Assembly (NCBI GenBank): GCA_004321905.1
Contig: SCQF01000053.1
Location: 1 to 64,000, forward strand
DNA from: Verrucomicrobiota bacterium
Lineage (GTDB): Bacteria > Verrucomicrobiota > Kiritimatiellia > CAIQIC01
Length of the DNA stretch: 64,000 nt
Direction of reading: 5' to 3'
The stretch's first letter is position 1. Every line of letters begins with the position of its first letter. Positions 30,259-38,981 of this stretch are shown piece by piece. The translations under genes and the position numbers were made by a program. Below the pieces are notes generated by a model. That model was not told where the DNA came from and ran no database searches. It saw only the letters and a program-made list of their open reading frames with translations.

Positions 30259-32087
30259 AGGCGCACCTTCTCGAAATTTCGCAGCAGGTTGGCGATCTCT
30301 TGCAGCGTGCGGCGGCCAGCTTCACGATCCAAGGCGGCAGAACCCATTTGGCCAAAACGCGCGTGGTCGCAGAGTTCCAGCAAAGCGCGTACGCGTTCCG
30401 TGAGGGCCGCCGCGACCTGCGCGGTTTGCAGAACGTGGAGCAGACCATCCGGTGTGACGTCGCCCGGCGGCAGGTTGAGACGATTACCGAAGTAACTGCG
30501 GAGCGCATTGGCCAGCGCCTCGTAAAATTCCTCCCATTGGGACATCGCTAGCGCTTGTTCAGCGGTGCGCAAGGCGCGGCGCGCGCTACGCGGGGCCTGC
30601 TCGCGCCGTGCCCAGCGGACATCGCCGCTGCGCAACTGCCGTCGGCGGGCCAAAATAAACGCAACCACAACAGCCAGCGGTGGGATGGCTTGTAGCGACC
30701 AGAACCGGGGAGCAGACCATTCGGCCTCGTCATGAATGCGCCAATGGGTTGGGGCCGATTTCAAATAGGCAATATCGCGGCCGGTGGGTGTGGCGGCGGC
30801 CTGGGTGGGAGCCGTCAGCGGCGCGGCGCCGGCTGCGGCGGGGCGTAATTTCACGTCGAACGGGCCGGCGCTGAGCACCACATACTGTTCTTTTTCGGGG
30901 TCAAAGTAATTGAACCCAACGGCAGGGATTTGTTGGGCGTCAAGACTTCGCGGAATAAGCACTTGTTCGTAGGTTTTGCTGCCGCGCGTCTGGGTCTCGT
31001 CGAGTTCTTTGGCGGTCAACTTGGCGTCGTAGGTTTTCAGCAGCTCGCTGTTTCCAAGCATTGGAAAAGCGATCGAATCAAAGTTCCCATGTCCGGAAAT
31101 CCGCGCCGCCAACGTGACTGGATCGCCAACAGCGGCGCTGTCCGGCTTGACCTGCGCCGTCAGCGCGAACTGCCCGACGGCGCCATTAAAGTCCTTGGGC
31201 CGACCGTTTTCAGGCAGCGCACGTACGCTGAATTCCAACGGTTGGGTGGGGATATCAACCGGACGCGTCTCTGCCCGATTGAAAAGCGAATCCTGAAAAA
31301 AACGGTCGAAAAAAGGATCGTTGAATGGCCCGCCACGCTGTTGCCGTTCGCGTTGTACCACCAGCGCGCCACGGACCGTCGGGGCCAAATGCACAGGACC
31401 GGCAGATAGCGCGCGTGCCTGGCAACGGAATTGACGGGCCTCAAAAACCTGGCCGTTGAGCATGACGCGTTGGGCCGGTAATTCGCGGAACGCGGAAATG
31501 CTCAAGCCCGCCGGTTGCCAGTTGAGCAACGAAAAGCTGCTATCCAGCCGGATTTCCCGATGGAAAATGGAAAGTTGCAATTCGAACAACTGATTTTGAA
31601 AAAGATTGGTGGGCATGATATCCAACCGTGCAAAAAACAAATCGGATAATGCCGTATCCTTTTTCTCGCCGCTGGTGCCGGTGGCCGTGGGTGCGCCCAC
31701 GGTCAGTTCCAGCGCCCGTAATTGCAAAGTCTGGTTGCCAATTTTGTAATTGATCGGACCAATTTTAAGGGCGCCGGTGCGACGCGGGACGAGTTGATAG
31801 ACGAACGTCACCGACTGATCCATGCGGCCATTGATGATGCTGACTTGGGAATTCACGGACGGACCGGAGACATCGCAGTCCGGTAAACCGCCCAGCGGCG
31901 GCGGCGGCGGATTGCGCTCGCCGTGTACGGTGACGGTGGCTTGCGCTGCTTCGCCAAGCTGCAAGACGCGTGGTTGCACATCCAAATCCACGGAAACGGC
32001 GGCGGCAAACGTTTGCCGAACGAGCAGCAGCGCTGCAACCAGCAGTAACCCCGTCCAAAGTTTGGAAAATTGTTTCAACATGGTCAT
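30255..32087 (-). CDS. batD: BatD-like protein
   Basis: signal peptide, VDLDVQPRVLQLGEAAQATVTV and repeated Ig-like domains; operon context. Confidence 0.85.
   Translation of the reverse strand: MTMLKQFSKLWTGLLLVAALLLVRQTFAAAVSVDLDVQPRVLQLGEAAQATVTVHGERNPPPPPLGGLPDCDVSGPSVNSQVSIINGRMDQSVTFVYQLVPRRTGALKIGPINYKIGNQTLQLRALELTVGAPTATGTSGEKKDTALSDLFFARLDIMPTNLFQNQLFELQLSIFHREIRLDSSFSLLNWQPAGLSISAFRELPAQRVMLNGQVFEARQFRCQARALSAGPVHLAPTVRGALVVQRERQQRGGPFNDPFFDRFFQDSLFNRAETRPVDIPTQPLEFSVRALPENGRPKDFNGAVGQFALTAQVKPDSAAVGDPVTLAARISGHGNFDSIAFPMLGNSELLKTYDAKLTAKELDETQTRGSKTYEQVLIPRSLDAQQIPAVGFNYFDPEKEQYVVLSAGPFDVKLRPAAAGAAPLTAPTQAAATPTGRDIAYLKSAPTHWRIHDEAEWSAPRFWSLQAIPPLAVVVAFILARRRQLRSGDVRWARREQAPRSARRALRTAEQALAMSQWEEFYEALANALRSYFGNRLNLPPGDVTPDGLLHVLQTAQVAAALTERVRALLELCDHARFGQMGSAALDREAGRRTLQEIANLLRNFEKVRL
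31050..31068. repeat. palindrome-like sequence inside batD
   Basis: gtttccaagcattggaaaa. Confidence 0.45.
32051..32069. repeat. degenerate palindrome in the batD signal-peptide region
   Basis: ccgtccaaagtttggaaaa. Confidence 0.45.
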
Positions 32088-32108
32088 CGTGGTTTGATGA
32101 TAGCAACG

Positions 32109-32921
32109 TCACCAATCTTTTTCGACTGGTTCTGGCTGGCCGATGTTCACCCGTAATTTTTCGCGGTTCGCCTGCTCCTCTTGACGCATCGCGTTCAACA
32201 ACATCGCGGCTTCTTCCGGCGTCATCTCGTCTTTCTGCTCCTTGCCTTGTGCGGCCTTTTGCGTCTGTTGCTGATCCGACGTGGATGGCGGCTGTTGCGC
32301 AGATTGCTGTTGTTGCTTTTGATCTTGCTTGGAGTCCTGGTTTTGTTGATCGGACTTTTTATCCTGCGGCTTATCCGGCTGCTGCTCTTGCTTTTGCTGA
32401 TCCTGCTTTTGGTCTTTCTGTTGCGCTTGTTTCTGTTTTTCCAATTCTTGCTGGAGCCGCAGGCTCAATTCATAGTTCACCTTGGCATCCGCATCGGCAG
32501 GATCCAGCATGATGGCCTGCTCAAAATGTGTGGCGGCTTCGCCAAGTGTTTTTTGGGCATCATCAAGCTTGCCCTGCTGTCGTTGCGCCGCCCCTTTTCC
32601 CAACAACGCGTTGCCGCGGTTATACCAGGCTTTTTCTTGAAGGTGCAGGTCACCGCTACGCAAGGCTTGGGCCCAATGATCCGCCGCGATTTCCATGTGC
32701 CCCAGCCGGTAATCGGTGGCCGCCTCGTTGTAGCGTGCGACAGCGGGATCGAGCTTTTTGGCGGGCGCATTCGTCGCGGCATCCGCAAACGCCTGCCGCG
32801 CCAGATCATATTGTTTGGCCCCATACGCGCGCGCGCCAACCTCGAGCGCTTGGCGCGGGTCGGTCGCCTGTGCGCACAACGCCAGCAGAGTGGGCGTCAG
32901 CAATAGGAGCCGCCGCTTCAT
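32109..32921 (-). CDS. BatC-like TPR protein with Q/K-rich low-complexity C-terminus
   Basis: TPR segments and long QQ/KQ-rich stretch; 4-nt overlap with batB. Confidence 0.8.
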   Translation of the reverse strand: MKRRLLLLTPTLLALCAQATDPRQALEVGARAYGAKQYDLARQAFADAATNAPAKKLDPAVARYNEAATDYRLGHMEIAADHWAQALRSGDLHLQEKAWYNRGNALLGKGAAQRQQGKLDDAQKTLGEAATHFEQAIMLDPADADAKVNYELSLRLQQELEKQKQAQQKDQKQDQQKQEQQPDKPQDKKSDQQNQDSKQDQKQQQQSAQQPPSTSDQQQTQKAAQGKEQKDEMTPEEAAMLLNAMRQEEQANREKLRVNIGQPEPVEKDW

Positions 32922-33931
32922 GTTGCCACCTCCCGGGTGCGCTTGCGTGGCGCGATCAAAGCTTCACCCAGCAACAGCAGCAAGGCCCCACCGACAAACC
33001 AAGGGTAACGCTCCTCGAAAATTTTTGAAAGTCGTCCGGCTTGTTCGGCGCGTTTGAGCTGCGCGATGCCTAAATCATAAATACGCTCCAAACCAAAATC
33101 ACCCGGCGTGGCGCGCACATATGCGCCGCCGGTGTCCACCGCGAGTCGTCGCAAAACATCCTCGTGTAGTGCGGTCTTGACCACGTTGCCTTGCCGGTCT
33201 TTGAAAAAGCCTGCGCGGCCCTCGGCTTCGTCCGGGATCAGCTCGCCTTCGGGACTGCCGATCCCTACGGCATAGACGCGGATGTTTTTTTCTTTCAGTT
33301 CCGGAATGAGCGCCAGCGGATCGCCCTCCAGATCATCACCATCGGTGACCAACACAATGGCGCGGTCAGCGCTGCCGCCGGCCTCGAAACTCCGTACAGC
33401 AGTTTCGAGCGCTTGCGCAATCGCAGTGCCACCGCGCGGCACAAATCCAACGTACACATCTTCCAGCATCGCGGCGAAGGCCGGATAGTCAATCGTCAGC
33501 GGACACGCCGCATAACTGCTGCCGGCGAAAGCGATCAGCCCGATGCGGTCACCGTGTAATTTGCCGACGAGATCGCGCACGCCCCACTTCGCACGCTGCA
33601 ACCGGTTCGGCTTGAGATCCTGTGCCGACATGCTGCGCGAGGTGTCCAACACGACGAGGATATCCAAGCCGCGCCGCTTGACGTCTTCCCAGCGGAAGCC
33701 CCATTGCGGTCGTGCCAGCGCGACCATCAGCAGTGCGGTGGCGGCCAGCCACAAAACCAGTCGCCAGCGCTGGCGTTGCGGGCTACGCTCCGGCGTCATG
33801 ACCGGCCAAAGATTTTGTGCCACGAGTCGGGTCAGTTGGCGTTCGCGGCGGCGCAGCAACGCCAAGAGTAACCAAGCCAGCAGGGGAACACCCCAAAGTG
33901 CGTGCAGCCATTCTGGATGTCCGAATTGCAT
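32918..33931 (-). CDS. batB: BatB-like VWA-domain protein
   Basis: DILVVLDTSRSMSAQD (MIDAS DxSxS); start MQFGHPEWLHALW. Confidence 0.88.
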   Translation of the reverse strand: MQFGHPEWLHALWGVPLLAWLLLALLRRRERQLTRLVAQNLWPVMTPERSPQRQRWRLVLWLAATALLMVALARPQWGFRWEDVKRRGLDILVVLDTSRSMSAQDLKPNRLQRAKWGVRDLVGKLHGDRIGLIAFAGSSYAACPLTIDYPAFAAMLEDVYVGFVPRGGTAIAQALETAVRSFEAGGSADRAIVLVTDGDDLEGDPLALIPELKEKNIRVYAVGIGSPEGELIPDEAEGRAGFFKDRQGNVVKTALHEDVLRRLAVDTGGAYVRATPGDFGLERIYDLGIAQLKRAEQAGRLSKIFEERYPWFVGGALLLLLGEALIAPRKRTREVAT

Positions 33932-33933
33932 GG

Positions 33934-34893
33934 CTACGGGAGCCTCCCGAGGCGCGTCAGCGCCAGCCACTTTTCCAAGCCCAGGAAAATCAGCGCCCAA
34001 ATTATCCAAGGCTTGGAAAGTTCGCGGTAGCGCGTGAAATGTTCGACTTGAATGTCGGTTTTTTCCATGCGGTCAATTTGTTCATAGACGCGCTGCAGAC
34101 CGCTCAGACTGGCGGCACAGAAATAGGTGGCGCCGGTGCTTTCGGCGATGCGTTTGAGCGCGGCTTCATCCACGCCTTCGCCGGCAGAGGCATACTGGGC
34201 TTCGCGACCGCTCGCGCCGACCGTATAAATTTTGATGCCCAGGGCCTTGGCGGCCTGTGCGGCATTTTCCGGCGCGAGCGTGCCAAAGTTGTTCATACCG
34301 TCGGTCAGCAGCACGACCACCTTGCTCTTGGCCTGACTATCGCGCAGGCGGTTGATGGCGGAAGCCATGCCGTCGCCGATTGCGGTGCTGTCGCCCAGCA
34401 TACCGGGCCGGAGATTGCGCATGCGTTCCAGCAGCCAGCCGTGGTCGAGCGTCAGCGGGCAGAGCGTGTACGGAAAGGCCGAGAAGCCGATCATGCCCAA
34501 CCGGTCGTGCGGGCGATTTTGGATGAATTTATCCAGCACCAATTTGACGGCGTCGAGTCGGTTGAGCGTGCGGGTCGGCGTGGAAAAGTCCGGCGTCATC
34601 ATCGAGGGCGAGACGTCCACCAGCAATACGATGTCCACGACTTCGGTGCGCACGCGGCTTTCTTCGAGGCCTTTCTGCGGACGGGCCAAGGCCACCACCA
34701 GGCAGAGCAGCCCGATCCCGAACAACGTCGGGAGCGCCGGTTGCAAGCGCACCGCCCAACTGCGCGGTAATTTGGCCAATGCGGCACCGTCGCTGAAATT
34801 CAGGGTGGGCATGCGCGGCCGGGCATGGCGCAACCAGAGCGCCGCCGGAATCAGCAGCGCGAGCAACAGCAACCATGGATAGGCGAAGGTCAT
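33934..34893 (-). CDS. batA: BatA-like VWA-domain protein
   Basis: DIVLLVDVSPSMMTPDF; LLTDGMNNFGTLAP. Confidence 0.88.
   Translation of the reverse strand: MTFAYPWLLLLALLIPAALWLRHARPRMPTLNFSDGAALAKLPRSWAVRLQPALPTLFGIGLLCLVVALARPQKGLEESRVRTEVVDIVLLVDVSPSMMTPDFSTPTRTLNRLDAVKLVLDKFIQNRPHDRLGMIGFSAFPYTLCPLTLDHGWLLERMRNLRPGMLGDSTAIGDGMASAINRLRDSQAKSKVVVLLTDGMNNFGTLAPENAAQAAKALGIKIYTVGASGREAQYASAGEGVDEAALKRIAESTGATYFCAASLSGLQRVYEQIDRMEKTDIQVEHFTRYRELSKPWIIWALIFLGLEKWLALTRLGRLP
33971..34020. repeat. 19-bp palindrome pair (period 31) inside the batA C-terminal coding region
   Basis: ttttccaagcccaggaaaa (33971) and ttatccaaggcttggaaag (34002). Confidence 0.75.
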
Positions 34894-35852
34894 GCGGATG
34901 TCTTGGCGGTTAGTAAAGCAGGGATCGTCTCCCGTACCAGTCGCTCGGCGGCGGCATGGGCGGCACGCATGTCATTCGCGCCGGGTTGGTGTCGCGCGAA
35001 TTTTACCAGATCGCTTTGCTCCAGAAACCGGGCCACCAAGCGCTGGTGATCCGGCGAAAGCGCGCCGGAGTTGGCGGCCTCACGCAAAAACTCCTCCGTC
35101 GTTTCCTCGGGTGCGTGCAACGCAAAACGCGCTTCCAGATACCGTCGGGCAATGGTCGAAAGTTCAATAAAAAAAACTTCAACCTGATGCTGTTCGATCC
35201 AACCGCGAGCCAGCAACGCCCGCAAGGCGGCCAGCGCGACTTCATGCGGTGGTGGCGGCAGTGTTTGTTCGGCCAAGGCGCGGGCGCGCGCCAAATAACG
35301 GCGCAGCAACCAAGCGCCCAGGCCGATGATGATGGCGGAGAAGGCCAAGGCGAGTAGCCAGCGCGGGATGCGGTCGGGCCAGCGCACCAGATCGTGGATG
35401 TCGTGCAATTGCCGTAGGTCGGCGTTGGTGCTCGTAAGCATACTTTGCACCTTGAAAGCAACAAACGGGAAAGGGGCCTGTGTCGTTGTGCCATCCGGCC
35501 GCGTCCAGACGATACCGGGACTGGTGACGATGACGTGGTTGCCGGTCACGAGCGAGGTGATGGTGTAGTTCACCGTCTCGCGAACCCGGCCATCGGGCAT
35601 TTTTTCGCCGAACTCCTGCCGATTGCGAACAATGATTTCCTTGCCGTGCGACAAATCAGGCGGATTCAGGTGCAGGTTGGTCGGATGCACCGAGGTCAGT
35701 TGCAAATGGATCAAATCGCCGATACGGATATTGTTCGTGCTGATGGCCACGCTGAGTGGTGACTTGGCGGGCGTGATCGGCGGCTGCCGATGGCACCCGA
35801 TGACCGAGGCCAGCAACAGCCAGCAAATTACCTGGAGGGCATGACGCTTCAT
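34890..35852 (-). CDS. lipoprotein with TM segment, Bat-operon hypothetical (DUF4381-like)
   Basis: LLLASVIGCHRQP lipobox; 4-nt overlaps with both neighbours. Confidence 0.65.
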   Translation of the reverse strand: MKRHALQVICWLLLASVIGCHRQPPITPAKSPLSVAISTNNIRIGDLIHLQLTSVHPTNLHLNPPDLSHGKEIIVRNRQEFGEKMPDGRVRETVNYTITSLVTGNHVIVTSPGIVWTRPDGTTTQAPFPFVAFKVQSMLTSTNADLRQLHDIHDLVRWPDRIPRWLLALAFSAIIIGLGAWLLRRYLARARALAEQTLPPPPHEVALAALRALLARGWIEQHQVEVFFIELSTIARRYLEARFALHAPEETTEEFLREAANSGALSPDHQRLVARFLEQSDLVKFARHQPGANDMRAAHAAAERLVRETIPALLTAKTSA

Positions 35853-36733
35853 GTCCTGAGCCGCCGTTCCCGTGCCTTGAAAAAACGTACCAGTTCCCGG
35901 TCATAGGCTTCACCGGCCCAGACTTCGATCATATCAAGACCCGTGCGCGCCAGTCGTTGTTTTAAGTCGGCGCGCTGCTGTGTCTGTAGGCTGGTGAGCA
36001 TGCGCCGCACACGGGCATCGGAAGTATCCACAACCTGTCGCGCGCCGGTTTCGGGGTCACGCCATTCCACCAGTCCGGCGGCGGGCCAGTCACGTTCGCG
36101 CCGATCAGCGGCAATAACGGCGACGAGATCGTGGCGTGTCGCACTCACGCGAAGCGTAGCCTTCAAATCTTCACGCGTCAGAAAATCGCTGATAAGGAAG
36201 GTCACCGTCTTGCGCGCGGTGATGTGGTTCAAAAAATCAAGCGCCGGCATCAGGGCGGTGCCGCGGCGGCGGGCGCGAAACCCCAGCACATCCCGCACGA
36301 CGCGCAATACATGGCTGCTGCCTTTCTTCGGCGGCAGAAAATGTTCCACTTCGTCGCTGAACAGAATCAAGCCGACGCGGTCGTTGTTGCGAATTGCCGC
36401 AAACGCCAGCACGGCGGCGATTTCGGCGGCGAGGTCTTTTTTCAACTGCGCCTGTGACCCGAACAAATGCGAAGCACTGATGTCCACCACCAACATCACC
36501 GTCAATTCACGTTCTTCACTGAATTTTTTGATAAACGGATGGCCCATGCGCGCGGTGACGTTCCAATCAATCGAGCGAATGTCGTCACCCGGCTCATATT
36601 CGCGCACCTCCTGAAACTCCATGCCGCGGCCTTTGAAGACACTGTGATACTCGCCCGCGAACACGTCGTTGACGAGATGCCGTGTCCGGATTTCGATCTG
36701 CCGGACCTTCTTGATGATCTCTTTCGCCAACAT
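35849..36733 (-). CDS. DUF58 family protein
   Basis: GRGMEFQEVREYEPGDDIRSIDWNVTARMGHPFIKKFSEERELTVMLVVDIS. Confidence 0.93.
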   Translation of the reverse strand: MLAKEIIKKVRQIEIRTRHLVNDVFAGEYHSVFKGRGMEFQEVREYEPGDDIRSIDWNVTARMGHPFIKKFSEERELTVMLVVDISASHLFGSQAQLKKDLAAEIAAVLAFAAIRNNDRVGLILFSDEVEHFLPPKKGSSHVLRVVRDVLGFRARRRGTALMPALDFLNHITARKTVTFLISDFLTREDLKATLRVSATRHDLVAVIAADRRERDWPAAGLVEWRDPETGARQVVDTSDARVRRMLTSLQTQQRADLKQRLARTGLDMIEVWAGEAYDRELVRFFKARERRLRT

Positions 36734-36740
36734 GGGGTGT

Positions 36741-37730
36741 TTAGGGGACGGGCAGTTCGCTAAGGATTCGAGTGATCAAATCGTCGGAGGTCAGCTCTTC
36801 AGCCTCCGCTTCGTAGGAGGTGATAATGCGATGACGCAGCACATCAGGCGCGATGGTTTTCACATCCTGTGGTGTAACATAACCGCGCCCTTGCAGAAAC
36901 GCTTGGGCACGCGCGGCCACCGCGAGATAAATCGTGGCACGTGGCGAGGCGCCATAGCGCAGGTAATCTTTGAGCGCCAGTTTGTATTTCTCCGGCTCGC
37001 GTGTGGCGAACACGATGCTAAGAATGTAGTCCTTGATCTTGTCGTCCATGTAGATTTCGTCCACGACTTTCTGGGCACGGAAGATCGCGTCCGGTTCGAC
37101 CACGGGTTGGACGGTGAGGACTTTCCCGGTGACCGCCATCGCATCGAGAATTTGTTTCTCTTCCTCCAAGACCGGATAGGTAATGCGGAGTTTGAGCATG
37201 AAGCGATCCACCTGCGCCTCGGGTAGGGGATAGGTGCCTTCCTGCTCAATCGGATTTTCCGTGGCGAGCACGAGAAAGGGTTGCGGCAATTTATGGGTCT
37301 CGCCGCCAATCGTCACTTGCCGTTCCTGCATCGCCTCCAGCAAGGCGCTCTGCACCTTGGCGGGCGCACGGTTGATTTCGTCGGCCAGCAGCACATTGGT
37401 GAAAATCGGGCCGCGCTTGGTCGAAAAGGTACCGTCCTTGGGACTATAAATCTGCGTGCCGAGCAAATCAGCAGGGAGCAGGTCAGGTGTAAATTGAATG
37501 CGCCGGAAGCCTGTGTGAACCGCCGCCGCCAATGTTTTGACCGAGAGCGTCTTGGCCAGACCCGGTACGCCCTCCAGCAGAATATGGCCGTTGCTGAGCA
37601 ACCCCACCAGCAAGCGATCAATCAAATATTTCTGGCCAATAATGACCTTGCCCATTTCGGCGCGCAGTGCCGCCACCCACGCACTCTCCGCCTTCACCTG
37701 TTCATTAATGATCCCAATTCCATTGCTCAT
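36741..37730 (-). CDS. moxR: MoxR-family AAA+ ATPase
   Basis: LLEGVPGLAKT, RIQFTPDLLPADLLGT, ATENPIEQEGTYPLPEAQVDRFMLK. Confidence 0.95.
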   Translation of the reverse strand: MSNGIGIINEQVKAESAWVAALRAEMGKVIIGQKYLIDRLLVGLLSNGHILLEGVPGLAKTLSVKTLAAAVHTGFRRIQFTPDLLPADLLGTQIYSPKDGTFSTKRGPIFTNVLLADEINRAPAKVQSALLEAMQERQVTIGGETHKLPQPFLVLATENPIEQEGTYPLPEAQVDRFMLKLRITYPVLEEEKQILDAMAVTGKVLTVQPVVEPDAIFRAQKVVDEIYMDDKIKDYILSIVFATREPEKYKLALKDYLRYGASPRATIYLAVAARAQAFLQGRGYVTPQDVKTIAPDVLRHRIITSYEAEAEELTSDDLITRILSELPVP

Positions 37731-37781
37731 AATTCCGCTCCTTTGCAAACTGTAGGTGATTGGACTATGCCACACGCCAAA

Positions 37782-37801
37782 ACGTTCAAGTATTTGAACG
37801 T
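37782..37801. promoter_or_regulatory. palindrome upstream of moxR, candidate operator
   Basis: ACGTTCAA-gtat-TTGAACGT, 51 bp upstream of the moxR start. Confidence 0.5.
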
Positions 37802-37866
37802 ATCGTTATATCAGTGCTTTCACCTTCGCCCCTAGGGGTGCGCGCAGAGTAAGCATAATCGCTTTG

Positions 37867-37897
37867 ATGTTCAATGCTGGCGGTGAGCATTGAACAT
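37867..37897. repeat. perfect 12-bp inverted repeat, 7-nt loop
   Basis: ATGTTCAATGCT-ggcggtg-AGCATTGAACAT. Confidence 0.7.
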
Positions 37898-37967
37898 TGC
37901 CGAAAATGTGACACTGTCGCCGGCTTGACTTGAAGCGGCGGGCCGCTATCATGCGCCTCGCTTTTTT

Positions 37968-38043
37968 GCCAACGTAGCTCAGCTGGCAGAGCATCGCATT
38001 CGTAATGCGATGGTCGTCGGTTCGAATCCGACCGTTGGCTCCA
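37968..38043 (+). tRNA. tRNA-Thr (anticodon CGT)
   Basis: acceptor GCCAACG/CGTTGGC, anticodon loop TTCGTAA, TTCGAAT T-loop, encoded CCA. Confidence 0.97.
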
Positions 38044-38110
38044 TCATTTCCCGCGCACCACGTGAGAAGGAAGCAGAAATGGGCCGCCGCAGCCGTGCCG
38101 GGCATCGTTC

Positions 38111-38239
38111 GGCAATTTGGCCATGCGTGCGGGCGCGGGCCGCAAAGTGGAATGGGACGGCCCGAACATGCGGTACACGAACATTCCGGAACTCAATCAG
38201 TATCTGAAACGCCCGTATTGGGCCGGTTGGGGAATTTAG
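38111..38239 (+). pseudogene. C-terminal remnant of a Gfo/Idh/MocA-like oxidoreductase
   Basis: GNLAMRAGAGRKVEWDGPNMRYTNIPELNQYLKRPYWAGWGI*; no N-terminal domains in the window. Confidence 0.65.
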
Positions 38240-38248
38240 TTCGCGCGG

Positions 38249-38299
38249 TTTTCCAAGCCTTGGAAAACGCGGCAGAACTCTTTTCCAACCCTTGGAAAC
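38249..38299. repeat. 19-bp palindrome pair (period 32) upstream of nfi
   Basis: ttttccaagccttggaaaa (38249) and ttttccaacccttggaaac (38281). Confidence 0.92.
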
Positions 38300-38300
38300 T

Positions 38301-38981
38301 ATGCGTATCGCGCATCAACAACGCTGGAACTTGACGCCACGCGCCGCCATCGCGCAGCAACAACGGCTGCGCAAGAAAGTGATTCCGCGCTTGCCGCAGC
38401 CTTTACCGTCAAATCCATTGGTGGCGGGCACAGATGTTTCCTATGACCAAGGTAGTGACCAGTTGTTTGCCGCCGTCGTGGTACTGCAACTTCCTGAATT
38501 GAAAATCGTCGCGCAGGCCACGACGATTGATCGCGCACGGTTTCCCTATGTGCCGGGCTTGCTCTCGTTCCGCGAAGCGCCAGCATTGCTGCGCTGCTTT
38601 CGTAAGCTTGCCTGTGTGCCAGATGTGGTGATGGTGGATGGGCAAGGATTGGCGCATCCGCGCCGGTTCGGTCTCGCCTGTCATCTCGGCTGGCTGCTGG
38701 AATTACCGACGTTCGGTTGCGCCAAAAGTATTTTGTGCGGCAGCTACGGCCCACTGGCATCACGGCGCGGAGCCACGGCACCGCTAGTGCATAACCAAGA
38801 AACCATTGGCGTGGCGTTACGGACACGAGCCGGTGTGCAGCCGGTTTACGTGAGTATCGGTCACCGGATTGATCTGCCCAGCGCGGTGGATTTGGCTTTG
38901 CGCTGTGCACCGCGTTGGCGCATCCCGGAGCCGACCCGCCAAGCGCACATCTTGGTCAATCAATTACGCCTTGCGGGGTAA
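38301..38981 (+). CDS. nfi: endonuclease V
   Basis: AGTDVSYD, ATTIDRARFPYVPGLLSFREAPALL, DGQGLAHPRRFGLACHLG. Confidence 0.93.
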   Translation: MRIAHQQRWNLTPRAAIAQQQRLRKKVIPRLPQPLPSNPLVAGTDVSYDQGSDQLFAAVVVLQLPELKIVAQATTIDRARFPYVPGLLSFREAPALLRCFRKLACVPDVVMVDGQGLAHPRRFGLACHLGWLLELPTFGCAKSILCGSYGPLASRRGATAPLVHNQETIGVALRTRAGVQPVYVSIGHRIDLPSAVDLALRCAPRWRIPEPTRQAHILVNQLRLAG

